This document shows, in pieces, positions 1 to 8,310 of a DNA stretch of 64,000 nt. The notes beneath the pieces are model-generated. The model was not told where the DNA came from, made no database searches, and saw only the letters and a list, made by a program, of their open reading frames with translations. Positions within the stretch are counted from its first letter, which is position 1, and every line of letters starts with the position of its first letter. This DNA is from Chloroflexota bacterium (lineage in GTDB: Bacteria > Chloroflexota > UBA4733): NCBI GenBank assembly GCA_025449435.1, contig JANWJO010000016.1, forward strand, positions 18,605 to 82,604, given 5' to 3'. Made by a program: the position numbers and the translations under genes.

Positions 1-1182
1 CGAAAGGGCCAACTTAGGCGCCCCTGATTCGTCGAGGGAAGAATTCAACTGGATGAGCCCTGCCAAATCCGCTGGAGACAAGGTCCACTGCTTGTTAGGA
101 GTCTTCACTGTCAATGGCGTAGTCGTTACTCTAGAGAGCTCAGCCTGAAGACTGGCGACATCAGCCAAGCCAAGCAGCGCCGGGCGAGAGTTGGTGGTGA
201 CCACTGGTACCATGTACTTGCCACTCTCTAGGTTTTGCTGAATGGCCTCGGCGGTCGCGGCGACGTTGAGCGAACGGCCGGTCACGCCCGGACTTACCAC
301 AACCAATTTGCCACTGACAAGCGCAAACGAGGCTTCGCGTGGCGCGAGCTCGAGTTGGTGCGCGAGAGGCGCCAGCAGATTCTGCAGGGCAGTCATATCT
401 ATTGACGCTACCGCGTGGCTCTGCCCACCCGGCTGTTCGATGCGGATGACGCTCGCCACTGCTTCTTTGGACATGGTTGCTGGGCCGATCGGCGTTTGCA
501 GCACCACATCCTGCGCTACCCAGAGCGTTGCTTGCGTCACCGCCTCGGAGACGTCACCGTCGACAGTCGCCGGTCTGGTAATCGTGAGTGGAATGTTCAC
601 CGGGCTCAGGTCAATCCGGCTGAGGCGCTCGGTGAGGATCGCGGTGAGCGCCTGCTCATCCACTTGGCGGCCGCTCTGCGAGGGCGTGACTTGGATCGTG
701 GCACCGTCGAGCGTGATACCAGCGTCGCGGACGGGGATGTACTCGCCGGCTGCAACCTTGGCCACTTCTGCCTGCATCTTCGCCTGATCGATGCTCACGC
801 TCAGGGGAATAGACGGATGATCAACTACTGGACCAAACTGGCTCACGAGTTCGAACGGTGCACTCGACGAGCGACCAGTGAGCATGGCCTTGTCCACCGC
901 GCCAAACGTGTCGTAATGCAGCCCTAAGTCCGACAAGGGGACGGTCCACACCTTGCTGCCATCAGTCAGCGTCAGTTGAGACGATAGCGAGGTGGTCAGC
1001 CCGGTGCTCACGGCCGATGCTGCCTCAACTGGCGTCATGCCGCCCACGGGGACCGTGCCGACTGCCACTCCAGGGTACACACGCCCGATGTGCGAGCCTT
1101 GATAGGCCACAGCACCGGCGAGCGGAACAATTACCACGATGCCGGCGACGATACATAGCTTGGTAAACAGTGAAAGGTGCAC
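1..1182 (-). CDS. VanW/PG_binding_4-type cell-wall protein (partial, runs off left edge)
   Basis: Reading the minus strand from a GTG at 1182 gives 394 codons without a stop up to the window edge, so the C-terminus is missing. An N-terminal hydrophobic anchor (about residues 8-28) is followed by a YPGVAVGTVPVGG-type segment. That segment is typical of proteins with peptidoglycan-binding-like PG_binding_4 domains, which often end in a VanW domain. At least two such modules appear to be present. The GTG lies one base after the stop of the upstream serine hydrolase, with GGAG nine bases before it, so the pair is translationally coupled. Likely an exported, membrane-anchored envelope protein. The exact function of the family is unknown, and the VanW domain itself would lie beyond position 1. 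Confidence 0.75.
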   Translation of the reverse strand, partial: MHLSLFTKLCIVAGIVVIVPLAGAVAYQGSHIGRVYPGVAVGTVPVGGMTPVEAASAVSTGLTTSLSSQLTLTDGSKVWTVPLSDLGLHYDTFGAVDKAMLTGRSSSAPFELVSQFGPVVDHPSIPLSVSIDQAKMQAEVAKVAAGEYIPVRDAGITLDGATIQVTPSQSGRQVDEQALTAILTERLSRIDLSPVNIPLTITRPATVDGDVSEAVTQATLWVAQDVVLQTPIGPATMSKEAVASVIRIEQPGGQSHAVASIDMTALQNLLAPLAHQLELAPREASFALVSGKLVVVSPGVTGRSLNVAATAEAIQQNLESGKYMVPVVTTNSRPALLGLADVASLQAELSRVTTTPLTVKTPNKQWTLSPADLAGLIQLNSSLDESGAPKLALS

Positions 1183-1183
1183 T

Positions 1184-2554
1184 TTAGCTTGCTCCGCGTG
1201 CCTTGACTTCGTACTCCAGGACAATCTTGGAAATGCGCTGTTCAACGGCTGGTGCGGCATCTTCATCGACCTGTTCAGAGAAGATGCTCAGTATATATGG
1301 CCGACCTTGCAGGTAAATAATACCGGCGTCGTTAATGACGCCAACCTGAGTACCAATTTTATGCGCCACCAGCACGCTATCTGGCAACCCAGCAGGTATA
1401 CGATCATTGAAAACAGTATGCGTCAAATAATCGACGAATGTTTGGGTGTGCTGGGCGTTCATTAACTTGCCCTCATAAAGGAACTGCAAGAACCGCGCAG
1501 CATCCCGTGCGGATGACGTATCGTCCATGACGTCAGTAGCCGACAAGCCCCAATTCGCATCAAATGAGTCGATGGCCTGTGCTCCAGCCAGGCTCGCCAG
1601 CATGTACGAGGCCGTATTGTCACTGTATTCGATGAGGAGCCTACATAACTCACTCACCGTATAGGTCGTGCCATAGGCATCGTAGCGTATGACGCCAGTA
1701 CCATAATCTTGGATGTTGTTTCCCGTGAGGCGCATCGTGCCGTCCATGTTGATCTTGCCCAATTCAGCAAGGTGAAAAACGGTCCCCAAAATCTCCAGCT
1801 TATCCACACTCGCCGCATTCATGGACTGGAGACCCACAATGTTAACTGTCTGCCCGCTGCTCAAATCAATGACATATACCGAATACCTACCTTGGGCGTC
1901 CGCGGTGGCCGCCTTCACATCGGCAGTGAGGCCGGCGACGTCCAATGGACGCACATACGGCCTAGGAGTGCTCGTTGCCCGTGGAATCACTTGAGCTGCC
2001 TGGGGAGCGACCGGCGTCCGCTGCTCAATCCGTCCGCCCACCGTTCCCAAACCGGGCACATTTGGCAGAATGGACTGACTTGCACCAGGTTGGGCCGGGT
2101 CGGGAATTGATGACACATTGTCGGGCGATGTGCCGACGATAAAGGCCGGTGCCGGACGTGGCGTGGCCGTTGGAGCGGGGGGCGCGTTGGTGAACAAGCT
2201 GGCTGACATGCCCGCACGTTGAACAAAGGGTGATAGCGATGTTATGACGCTGGCCGCCGCCGACGTTTCCGCTTGCTCGTGAACTGCACCCACTAATGTC
2301 AACGACGAGTGGGACCAACCCCAACCAAGAAATGCCACGACTGAGACGAGCGAACACAACTCGGTCAACCGCCGGATGCGTGACGACCGAGGGCGGGCTT
2401 GCAACACCTGGAGCGATGGCGGCCGGTGCGCATATCTAAGCGCGCTCCGCGTTACCACACCATCAAGGTCTCGATCGGTCACCCGGCACTTCCACGTTTC
2501 TGTATCTAACGCCCATGACGGGGGAACTGATCGCCAGTCTCTATCAGCGAACAT
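1184..2554 (-). CDS. Membrane-anchored serine hydrolase with class A beta-lactamase fold
   Basis: About 456 residues. A cytoplasmic N-terminus precedes one membrane helix (about 64-80), then a long Pro/Ala/Thr-rich linker, then a C-terminal domain like the Beta-lactamase2 family. Visible catalytic motifs are SVDK (S..K), SDN in EYSDNTAS, and KIG where beta-lactamases have KTG. I cannot find the ExxLN omega-loop motif that holds the deacylating Glu of true class A enzymes. A wall-related peptidase or a binding role is therefore more likely than antibiotic resistance. The start is uncertain: ATG 2554 is used, with a TTG at 2599 and a GTG at 2482 as alternatives. It is coupled to the downstream VanW-type gene. 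Confidence 0.75.
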   Translation of the reverse strand: MFADRDWRSVPPSWALDTETWKCRVTDRDLDGVVTRSALRYAHRPPSLQVLQARPRSSRIRRLTELCSLVSVVAFLGWGWSHSSLTLVGAVHEQAETSAAASVITSLSPFVQRAGMSASLFTNAPPAPTATPRPAPAFIVGTSPDNVSSIPDPAQPGASQSILPNVPGLGTVGGRIEQRTPVAPQAAQVIPRATSTPRPYVRPLDVAGLTADVKAATADAQGRYSVYVIDLSSGQTVNIVGLQSMNAASVDKLEILGTVFHLAELGKINMDGTMRLTGNNIQDYGTGVIRYDAYGTTYTVSELCRLLIEYSDNTASYMLASLAGAQAIDSFDANWGLSATDVMDDTSSARDAARFLQFLYEGKLMNAQHTQTFVDYLTHTVFNDRIPAGLPDSVLVAHKIGTQVGVINDAGIIYLQGRPYILSIFSEQVDEDAAPAVEQRISKIVLEYEVKARGAS

Positions 2555-2852
2555 CCTGCACTCTAACGGGATAGCCCTGCTGGACCATCGGTTTGCCAAC
2601 CACTATAGCCAACAACCCCTAGCCGCAGGGACTCCTGTCTCACTGTTCTGCTGCTTCGCCACTCGGCTGCTGTGAACGCTTCGGTGTGCCGAGTTAGCAT
2701 CGCACTTGGGGAGCCTCGCAGCCATAGGACCGATTTGCTCGCCTGGCACAACGTGCCTTACCAGACGAATCGCTAAGCTACAAGTGGCTTGGACTGCGCG
2801 TCAGGATCGCGCCCTGTCGTCGCGGTCGTGGCGTCCTGTGGCGACATAATAA

Positions 2853-3692
2853 CTAGAATTGCACGATGGCAATCGTTTTGTCATCAGATCGCAACTTCAA
2901 GGTGTCTTCGCGGCGTTCCATCAGGTCCACCAGGCTGGGCACATGTGCCACTAGGTCAGGTTCCGAGAAGGCGCTCGCCATAGCGCGCCAGTCAGTGTCG
3001 CCACCGTTGAGCGCCGCGCATCCATCAGAAACGAGGACATAGCGGTCGCCCGGTCTGATTCGGGTTGTGCCAAACTCACAGTACCCTAACGCCGCATCCT
3101 CGCCAGTGAGCACTCCATACGACATTGGGTGGTCCGGTTTGTTGCGCAGCATTTTGCGTGCGTAGACCGTTTCGCCGCCCGCGGCTTGGACAACATCCTG
3201 AGGCAGGCTCCATACATAGGGTGAGACGTGTCTCACCTGATCCCTGGTAAAGACCTGGAACTTTGGCGCTCGCCAGCGCAGCAGCGCACTGTCACCGATA
3301 TGTGCCCAGCGCAACGTACCGTCACCAATCGTGACGGCTAGCGCACAGGTCCCCCACCAATCGTGATCGGCATAGTTCAGGAGCGATTGCACGCCTGCTG
3401 ACTCGTTTAACGCGACGATGCGCTCGTTGGCTTGGGAGAGGGCCCGAGCAAGCGCGGCGCGCGTGTTCTCAACAGTCAACTCTTGTGTAAGCGTTTGGAC
3501 GGCCGTCTGGGCCGCTAAGACTGCGCCAGATGGCGATGGATAGGTGCCCTGCGCAGATACGGACCGCGTCACGCCATCCGCAAGCGCGACGACGGCGCCG
3601 TATGGCGTTGTTTGGACGGCGATGGCATCCTCGTTTGGTTTCCCTGGTGACCGATTCTGGCGCGTGTACGTAGTGATACTAGGTGCTAGCAT
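2853..3692 (-). CDS. PP2C-family Ser/Thr protein phosphatase
   Basis: 279 residues with the PP2C order of motifs: NEDA near the N-terminus, ADGVT, a WGTCALAV strand, AHIGDSALLRWR, VLVSDG, and DDKTIAIVQF at the very end. The aspartates in these motifs form the two-metal centre in the family. It is a stand-alone soluble catalytic domain with no receiver, GAF or membrane part. I chose ATG 3692, just before the conserved core. GTG 3749 and ATG 3746 are also open but would run through the ribosome-binding site of the divergent enolase-family gene. No partner Ser/Thr kinase lies in the window, so the substrate is unknown. Confidence 0.85.
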   Translation of the reverse strand: MLAPSITTYTRQNRSPGKPNEDAIAVQTTPYGAVVALADGVTRSVSAQGTYPSPSGAVLAAQTAVQTLTQELTVENTRAALARALSQANERIVALNESAGVQSLLNYADHDWWGTCALAVTIGDGTLRWAHIGDSALLRWRAPKFQVFTRDQVRHVSPYVWSLPQDVVQAAGGETVYARKMLRNKPDHPMSYGVLTGEDAALGYCEFGTTRIRPGDRYVLVSDGCAALNGGDTDWRAMASAFSEPDLVAHVPSLVDLMERREDTLKLRSDDKTIAIVQF

Positions 3693-3738
3693 CGGGTAAC
3701 TAATTGTGCTGAACGTTTCAACAGGAGGCTCCTTACTC

Positions 3739-4818
3739 GTGCACATCACTAACGTCTCGGTATTGTCCTATCCCCTCGGTAAGCTCGACAAGCCCTATCG
3801 CAACTCCATCCTCACCACCTCGACGCGCGGGCTCTCTTTTGTGCGGGTCGACACCGATGCGGGCGTGAGTGGAGTCTGCTTCGGCGGAGATCCCGGGCTG
3901 GTGGAGGGCCCTATCAAGTCGCGGATTGTTGGCGAAGACCCGCTCAATGCGGCGCGACTTTGGCACCTAATGTTTACTGGCTGGCGCAAGCCAGTGGCCA
4001 AGGGAGACGCGCTCAGTGCCATCGGTGGCGTGGATAACGCCCTATGGGACCTGAGAGGGAAGATTCTTGGACAACCAGTGTATCGGTTACTCGGCGGCTT
4101 TGCGGATCGCGTGCCCGCCTATGCAGCTGGGGGATATTACGAGGAGGGCAAAGGATACGGTGACCTCGCTGCAGAAATGGCCCGCTTTGTGTCAGCGGGC
4201 TACAAGGCAGTGAAGATGAAGGTTGGCGGTGCCACCCACGCCATCGATGCAGAGCGCGTTCGGGCAGCGCGCGACGGGGTGGGTTCCGAGATCAAGTTAA
4301 TGGTCGACGCCAACAACGCGTGGAATGCGTCGGACGCGATTCGTTTCGGCAGGATGGTCGAACGGTATGACCTCACCTGGTTTGAAGAACCCTGCTGGCC
4401 CGACGACCTAGCTGGAGCCGCCGCCGTGTGCGCTGCGTTGGATATGCCTGTAGCCAGCGGAGAAATTGAGTACACGCGCTGGGGATGTCGCGACCTTATC
4501 GAGGGGCGCGCCGCCGACATCATCCAGGCCGATCCGCACACGTGTGGTGGATTAACCGAGTGGCATCGCATCGCGGCCATGGCGTCTGCGCACCATCTGC
4601 CGATGGCTCCGCACGGCAATCACTATGTCGGTATGCACGCAGTCGCAGCAGTTGACAACGGCATGATCGTGGAGAGCTACGCGGGGTTGCACCCATGGCA
4701 AGACGAATTCATCGAGGCGAGTCGACTGGAGGACGGCAAGCTCATCATGAGCGCGGAACCCGGGATGGGTGTGCGCATCGACTTTGAACGTCTAGAGCAA
4801 GCGGCTCAAAAACACTAG
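3739..4818 (+). CDS. Mandelate racemase/muconate lactonizing enzyme (enolase superfamily)
   Basis: 359 residues. An N-terminal capping domain is followed by a TIM-barrel with a KMKVG (KxK) catalytic lysine motif, a VDANNAW first metal ligand, the second in FEEPC, the third in SGEIEY, and a late APHGNH histidine. This pattern fits acid-sugar dehydratases or racemases of the MR subgroup, but the substrate cannot be read from the sequence. GTG 3739 is chosen because AGGAGG at 3723-3728 precedes it by ten bases. A GTG at 3706 would place the ribosome-binding site inside the gene. It stands alone between a divergent phosphatase and a convergent pilin gene. A second enolase-superfamily enzyme lies near 25.3 kb. 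Confidence 0.88.
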   Translation: MHITNVSVLSYPLGKLDKPYRNSILTTSTRGLSFVRVDTDAGVSGVCFGGDPGLVEGPIKSRIVGEDPLNAARLWHLMFTGWRKPVAKGDALSAIGGVDNALWDLRGKILGQPVYRLLGGFADRVPAYAAGGYYEEGKGYGDLAAEMARFVSAGYKAVKMKVGGATHAIDAERVRAARDGVGSEIKLMVDANNAWNASDAIRFGRMVERYDLTWFEEPCWPDDLAGAAAVCAALDMPVASGEIEYTRWGCRDLIEGRAADIIQADPHTCGGLTEWHRIAAMASAHHLPMAPHGNHYVGMHAVAAVDNGMIVESYAGLHPWQDEFIEASRLEDGKLIMSAEPGMGVRIDFERLEQAAQKH

Positions 4819-4844
4819 CGCCGCATGGTTCGCCGCGCGGCCAG

Positions 4845-5042
4845 CTACGGCTTGGGAATCGATTGCAGGGCCGTGTCAATATTGGTGTACCAGATGATGA
4901 GCGACGTTCGAAAGTTAACCATAGCCAGCGAGAGGGCTACAGATACAAATACCAAAATGAGCGCGTACTCGACTATTCCCTGGCCACGTTCCCATGCTCG
5001 CCACATCAGGAGGTCGTGGGCCGCCACGATACGCTGTATCAC
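4845..5042 (-). CDS. Orphan Flp/Fap-type pilin-like small protein
   Basis: 65 residues. The motif ERGQGIVEYALILVFVSVAL is the hallmark of Flp pilins: a G-Q-x-x-V-E-Y-A segment, with the prepilin cleavage site expected beside the Gly/Glu, leading into one hydrophobic helix. No prepilin peptidase, TadA ATPase or TadB/C platform protein lies in the window, so assembly would depend on genes elsewhere. GTG 5042 is preferred because GGAGG lies five bases upstream. A GTG at 5054 is also in frame. It converges on the enolase-family gene and diverges from RNase J. It could also be a TadE-like anchor remnant. Confidence 0.7.
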   Translation of the reverse strand: MIQRIVAAHDLLMWRAWERGQGIVEYALILVFVSVALSLAMVNFRTSLIIWYTNIDTALQSIPKP

Positions 5043-5216
5043 AACTGCCTCCACTCATGACCACCGATCCTCCCCACTGGTGTACCTTGTGGAACCCGGC
5101 ATCGCTATAGCCCGTACTGCCCATTCTAGGGGGGGAGATTGCCACCAGCGTTATGCGCGCGCGCCGTGACACAGTCTCGTACACTGGCCAGGTGAATCAC
5201 AAAGAAATGTTAGGTC

Positions 5217-6950
5217 TTGAGTCCAAAACGTACAGCCACGCCTCGCAAGCCTAGGTCAAACAGTCAGCCTACAGACGAACAGCCCTCATCGCGGCGTGCC
5301 AAACGGCTGCGGCTGATCCCGCTGGGGGGCGTAGGCGAAGTGGGAAAGAATTGCCTCCTCCTGGAACTGGGACAGGACCTTGTTCTCATTGATGTGGGCG
5401 TTCAATTTCCTGACGAGGGTCTCCTCGGCATCGACTTGATTATTCCCGACCTACGGTATGTGGCGGAGCGAGTCCAGCAGTTGCGCGGCATCGTCATCAC
5501 GCACGGGCACGAAGATCACATTGGCGCACTACCGTACGCCCTTCAACAACTCAAATCGCCAACACCTATCCCGGTATACGGCTCGCGCTTGGTGACCAGC
5601 CTCGCCAAAGCCAAGCTTGAGGAACACCGCGCACAATCCCTGTGCGTCTTGCATGAGACAGATTTTGGAGTACCAATCAAGTTCGGCGGCATCACCATCG
5701 AACTGTTTCCGGTTGGCCACAGCATTCCCGATGCGTCCGGCCTGATCATTGAAAGTAGTGCCGGCACGGTCGTCCACACGAGCGACTTTAAACTGGGAGA
5801 GATGCCAGGGGCCGGTCTCAACCGGCTGCGCACCGTTGCCAAGAAAGGCGTCCGCCTGTTGCTGTCGGACACGGTTCGCATTGAATCGCAGTCGCCGACG
5901 GCCACTGAAGCAACGGTCGCCCACACCATCTTCGACATTATGAAGCGAGCCAAGGGCCGCGTCATCGTCACCACGTTCGCATCGAATGTCCACCGCCTCG
6001 CGTCGGTGATTGATGCTGCTGAAAAGCTCGGCCGGCAAGTCGCTATTGCGGGCCGCAGTATGGAACGCACACTGGGCATCGCCATGGAGCAAGGATATCT
6101 CACGGCGAGCGCCGACCGATTCATCAGGGTTGACCAGGTGGAACGCATCGCACCAGATCGAATCGTTCTGCTTACAACTGGGAGTCAAGGTGAGCCGACT
6201 TCAGCCCTGGCACGCATCGCAACCGGAGAGCACCGGTTACTGCGGGCCCGGGCAGGCGACACCGTTATCCTCTCCGCTACGCCCATCCCCGGCAATCAGA
6301 ACACCGTTTCAGCAACCATCGATAACCTCTTCCGGCTCGGCGCGAATGTCTTCTACCCGCCGGTGACTTCCGACCTCCATTCTTCTGGACACGCCTCCCG
6401 TGAAGAGATCGGGGAGCTGATCGACCTCATCAAGCCCGATTTCGCGGTGCCTATGCACGGCGAATACCGGATGATGGCCCTATTCAAGCAACTGGCAGCC
6501 GAGCACGGATTGGGTAGCGATCGCGTGATTTTGCCCGAAATTGGCCGCTCCATCGAAGTCACAAAGGATGCGGTTCGCGTTGGCGGCAGCGTGGACTCGG
6601 GCTCCGTGCTCATCGATGGTTTGACAGTCGGCGCCGTTGACAACGTGGTGATGCGTGACCGCCAAACGCTCGCCAGCGACGGCATTGTGGTTGTGGCTGC
6701 CACAGTGGATAAGGCGACCGGCAAGATGCTGGCATTGCCGGAAATTCTGGTGCGCGGTTTTTTGCCAGGCGAGGACACGGCGTTCCTGAAGGAAGCTGCC
6801 GAGCGCGTCAACAAGGCTTTTGCACGCGTGCAGCGGGGCGAAATTGAGTGGCGGCTTGTAGGCGAACGCATCAAGGATTCGCTGGGCGGTTTTATCTACC
6901 AACGCACGCGCTTACGGCCGATGATCCTGCCGGTAATAACAGAAGTGTGA
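5217..6950 (+). CDS. rnj: Ribonuclease J
   Basis: 577 residues, a metallo-beta-lactamase/beta-CASP nuclease for mRNA decay and rRNA or 5-prime-end processing in the cytoplasm. Visible motifs are LIPLGGVGEVGKN, the zinc motif HGHEDHIG, GHSIPDA, HTSDFK, LLLSD, the beta-CASP segment TTFASNVHR, and PMHGEYR. A C-terminal domain follows. The first 30 residues are a basic, Pro/Ser-rich tail likely to be disordered. The only in-frame start before the core is TTG 5217; an in-frame TAG sits two codons upstream. The usual SDSTN motif reads SDTVR here, keeping the metal-binding Asp. The following aminotransferase gene may share the transcript. Confidence 0.95.
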   Translation: MSPKRTATPRKPRSNSQPTDEQPSSRRAKRLRLIPLGGVGEVGKNCLLLELGQDLVLIDVGVQFPDEGLLGIDLIIPDLRYVAERVQQLRGIVITHGHEDHIGALPYALQQLKSPTPIPVYGSRLVTSLAKAKLEEHRAQSLCVLHETDFGVPIKFGGITIELFPVGHSIPDASGLIIESSAGTVVHTSDFKLGEMPGAGLNRLRTVAKKGVRLLLSDTVRIESQSPTATEATVAHTIFDIMKRAKGRVIVTTFASNVHRLASVIDAAEKLGRQVAIAGRSMERTLGIAMEQGYLTASADRFIRVDQVERIAPDRIVLLTTGSQGEPTSALARIATGEHRLLRARAGDTVILSATPIPGNQNTVSATIDNLFRLGANVFYPPVTSDLHSSGHASREEIGELIDLIKPDFAVPMHGEYRMMALFKQLAAEHGLGSDRVILPEIGRSIEVTKDAVRVGGSVDSGSVLIDGLTVGAVDNVVMRDRQTLASDGIVVVAATVDKATGKMLALPEILVRGFLPGEDTAFLKEAAERVNKAFARVQRGEIEWRLVGERIKDSLGGFIYQRTRLRPMILPVITEV

Positions 6951-7039
6951 GTGCGGTGGCGCCCGATCCGGCGGCGCTGCGACCCGCGCTATACTCCGAG
7001 AAAATGCCGGCAGAACGTGTGCCCGATAGGGGAGTGGTG

Positions 7040-8233
7040 GTGAGCGCAGTTCCAATAACGGCCAGGCAACGGGTGTCAGCACGCGTGCACGCGATTCCCG
7101 CCTCGGGGATACGTCGCTTCTTCGATCTCGTGTCAACAGTGCCGGATGTCATTAGCCTGGGGGTCGGCGAGCCGGACTTCGACACGCCGGTGCAGGTCGT
7201 TGAGGCTGCCACCTCCGCGTTGCGACGAGTAGATCACGCGAGCACCCATTACAGCTCAAACTTCGGCATCCTCAGTTTGCGCGTTGCCATTGCACGGCAT
7301 CTGGCGAGGCGGTACGGTCCGGAATACGATCCTGCGGCTGAGCTGTTAGTCACCGTTGGCGTGAGTGAAGCCCTGGACCTGGCCTTGCGGGCCATCATTG
7401 ATCCCGGCGATGAAGTCATCATTCCAGAGCCCAGTTACGTGTCGTACATTCCCATCACGCAGCTGGCTGGTGCTATCGCCGTCACCGTGACGGCTCATGA
7501 AGGCCAAAAGTTCGAGCCAGACCCAGCGGCTATCGCGGCAGCCATCACACCGCGAACCAGGGCCATCCTGCTCGGATACCCTAATAACCCCACTGGGGCT
7601 GTGGCTTCGCGCGAGACCTTGCAACACATCGTCGACCTGGCAGTCCAACACGACTTAGTCATCATCTCCGATGAGATCTATGACCGTTTGGTGTACGGCG
7701 TCGAGCACGTGTGTGTAGCGGCCTTGCGTGGTGCGCGTGATCGTACGATTCTCCTCGGTGGGTTTTCGAAGGCATATGCCATGACGGGCTGGCGGGTAGG
7801 GTTTGCCGCAGCTCCGGTCGACATCCTCGAAGCGATGATGAAAGTCCATCAGTACACCATCATGTGCGTCTCGTCGCCGGCCCAGATCGCAGCCGAAGAA
7901 GCTCTCCGGACGGGCGAGGCGGATGTTGAGCGTATGGTGCAGGAGTATGACCGGCGGCGACGGCTAATCGTAGATGGCCTCAACGCCATTGGCCTCCCGT
8001 GCTTCGAGCCGCGTGGCGCCTTCTATGCGTTCCCGAATGTGCGCGCAACGGGCCTCTCTAGTCAACAATTTGCGGATCGGCTGTTGCGTGAAGAGCGCGT
8101 GCTCGTGGTTCCAGGTGACGCGTTCGGACCCGCAGGAGAGGGCCACGTCCGTTGCTCCTATGCAACGGCGTTGCCTCGTATACAGGAAGCACTTGTGCGC
8201 ATGGAGCGGTTTGTCGGACGCTGCGCGCTCTGA
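7040..8233 (+). CDS. PLP-dependent class I/II aminotransferase (AspC/MalY-like)
   Basis: 397 residues, fold type I aminotransferase. SGIRRFFDL near the N-terminus, GEPDFDTP, YPNNPTG, SDEIYD and the PLP-lysine motif GGFSKAYAMTGWRVGF are all present. The set fits aspartate/aromatic-type transaminases acting on amino acids and 2-oxoacids. GTG 7040 is chosen because AGGGGAG at 7028-7034 lies five bases before it and the family core starts immediately. An ATG at 7004 and longer frames reaching into RNase J are open but lack a ribosome-binding site. The exact amino-acid substrate is not determinable. Confidence 0.9.
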   Translation: MSAVPITARQRVSARVHAIPASGIRRFFDLVSTVPDVISLGVGEPDFDTPVQVVEAATSALRRVDHASTHYSSNFGILSLRVAIARHLARRYGPEYDPAAELLVTVGVSEALDLALRAIIDPGDEVIIPEPSYVSYIPITQLAGAIAVTVTAHEGQKFEPDPAAIAAAITPRTRAILLGYPNNPTGAVASRETLQHIVDLAVQHDLVIISDEIYDRLVYGVEHVCVAALRGARDRTILLGGFSKAYAMTGWRVGFAAAPVDILEAMMKVHQYTIMCVSSPAQIAAEEALRTGEADVERMVQEYDRRRRLIVDGLNAIGLPCFEPRGAFYAFPNVRATGLSSQQFADRLLREERVLVVPGDAFGPAGEGHVRCSYATALPRIQEALVRMERFVGRCAL

Positions 8234-8310
8234 AGAGATCTGAGCCTGCATCTCGGTTACACTGCGATCCCATCCGGCATAATGTCGCCTGGTGTGGTGA
8301 TGGAGAACGC

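Noticed and set aside
242..927. Two plus-strand open frames of 181 and 170 codons at the left edge
   Set aside because: They are antisense to a continuous minus-strand VanW-type coding frame with recognisable domain sequence and coupled start.
1184..2554. Antibiotic-resistance beta-lactamase
   Set aside because: KTG is replaced by KIG, no omega-loop Glu motif is visible, and the gene is coupled to a wall-protein gene.
2600..2852. Possible RNA gene in the gap between hydrolase and phosphatase
   Set aside because: No cloverleaf, terminator or conserved RNA motif could be recognised by eye.
5529..6188. Minus-strand frame of 219 codons
   Set aside because: Antisense to the RNase J catalytic core, which has all expected motifs.
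8152..8310. Longer start for GatB
   Set aside because: It overlaps the aminotransferase end and adds unconserved sequence; ATG 8311 has GGAG upstream.
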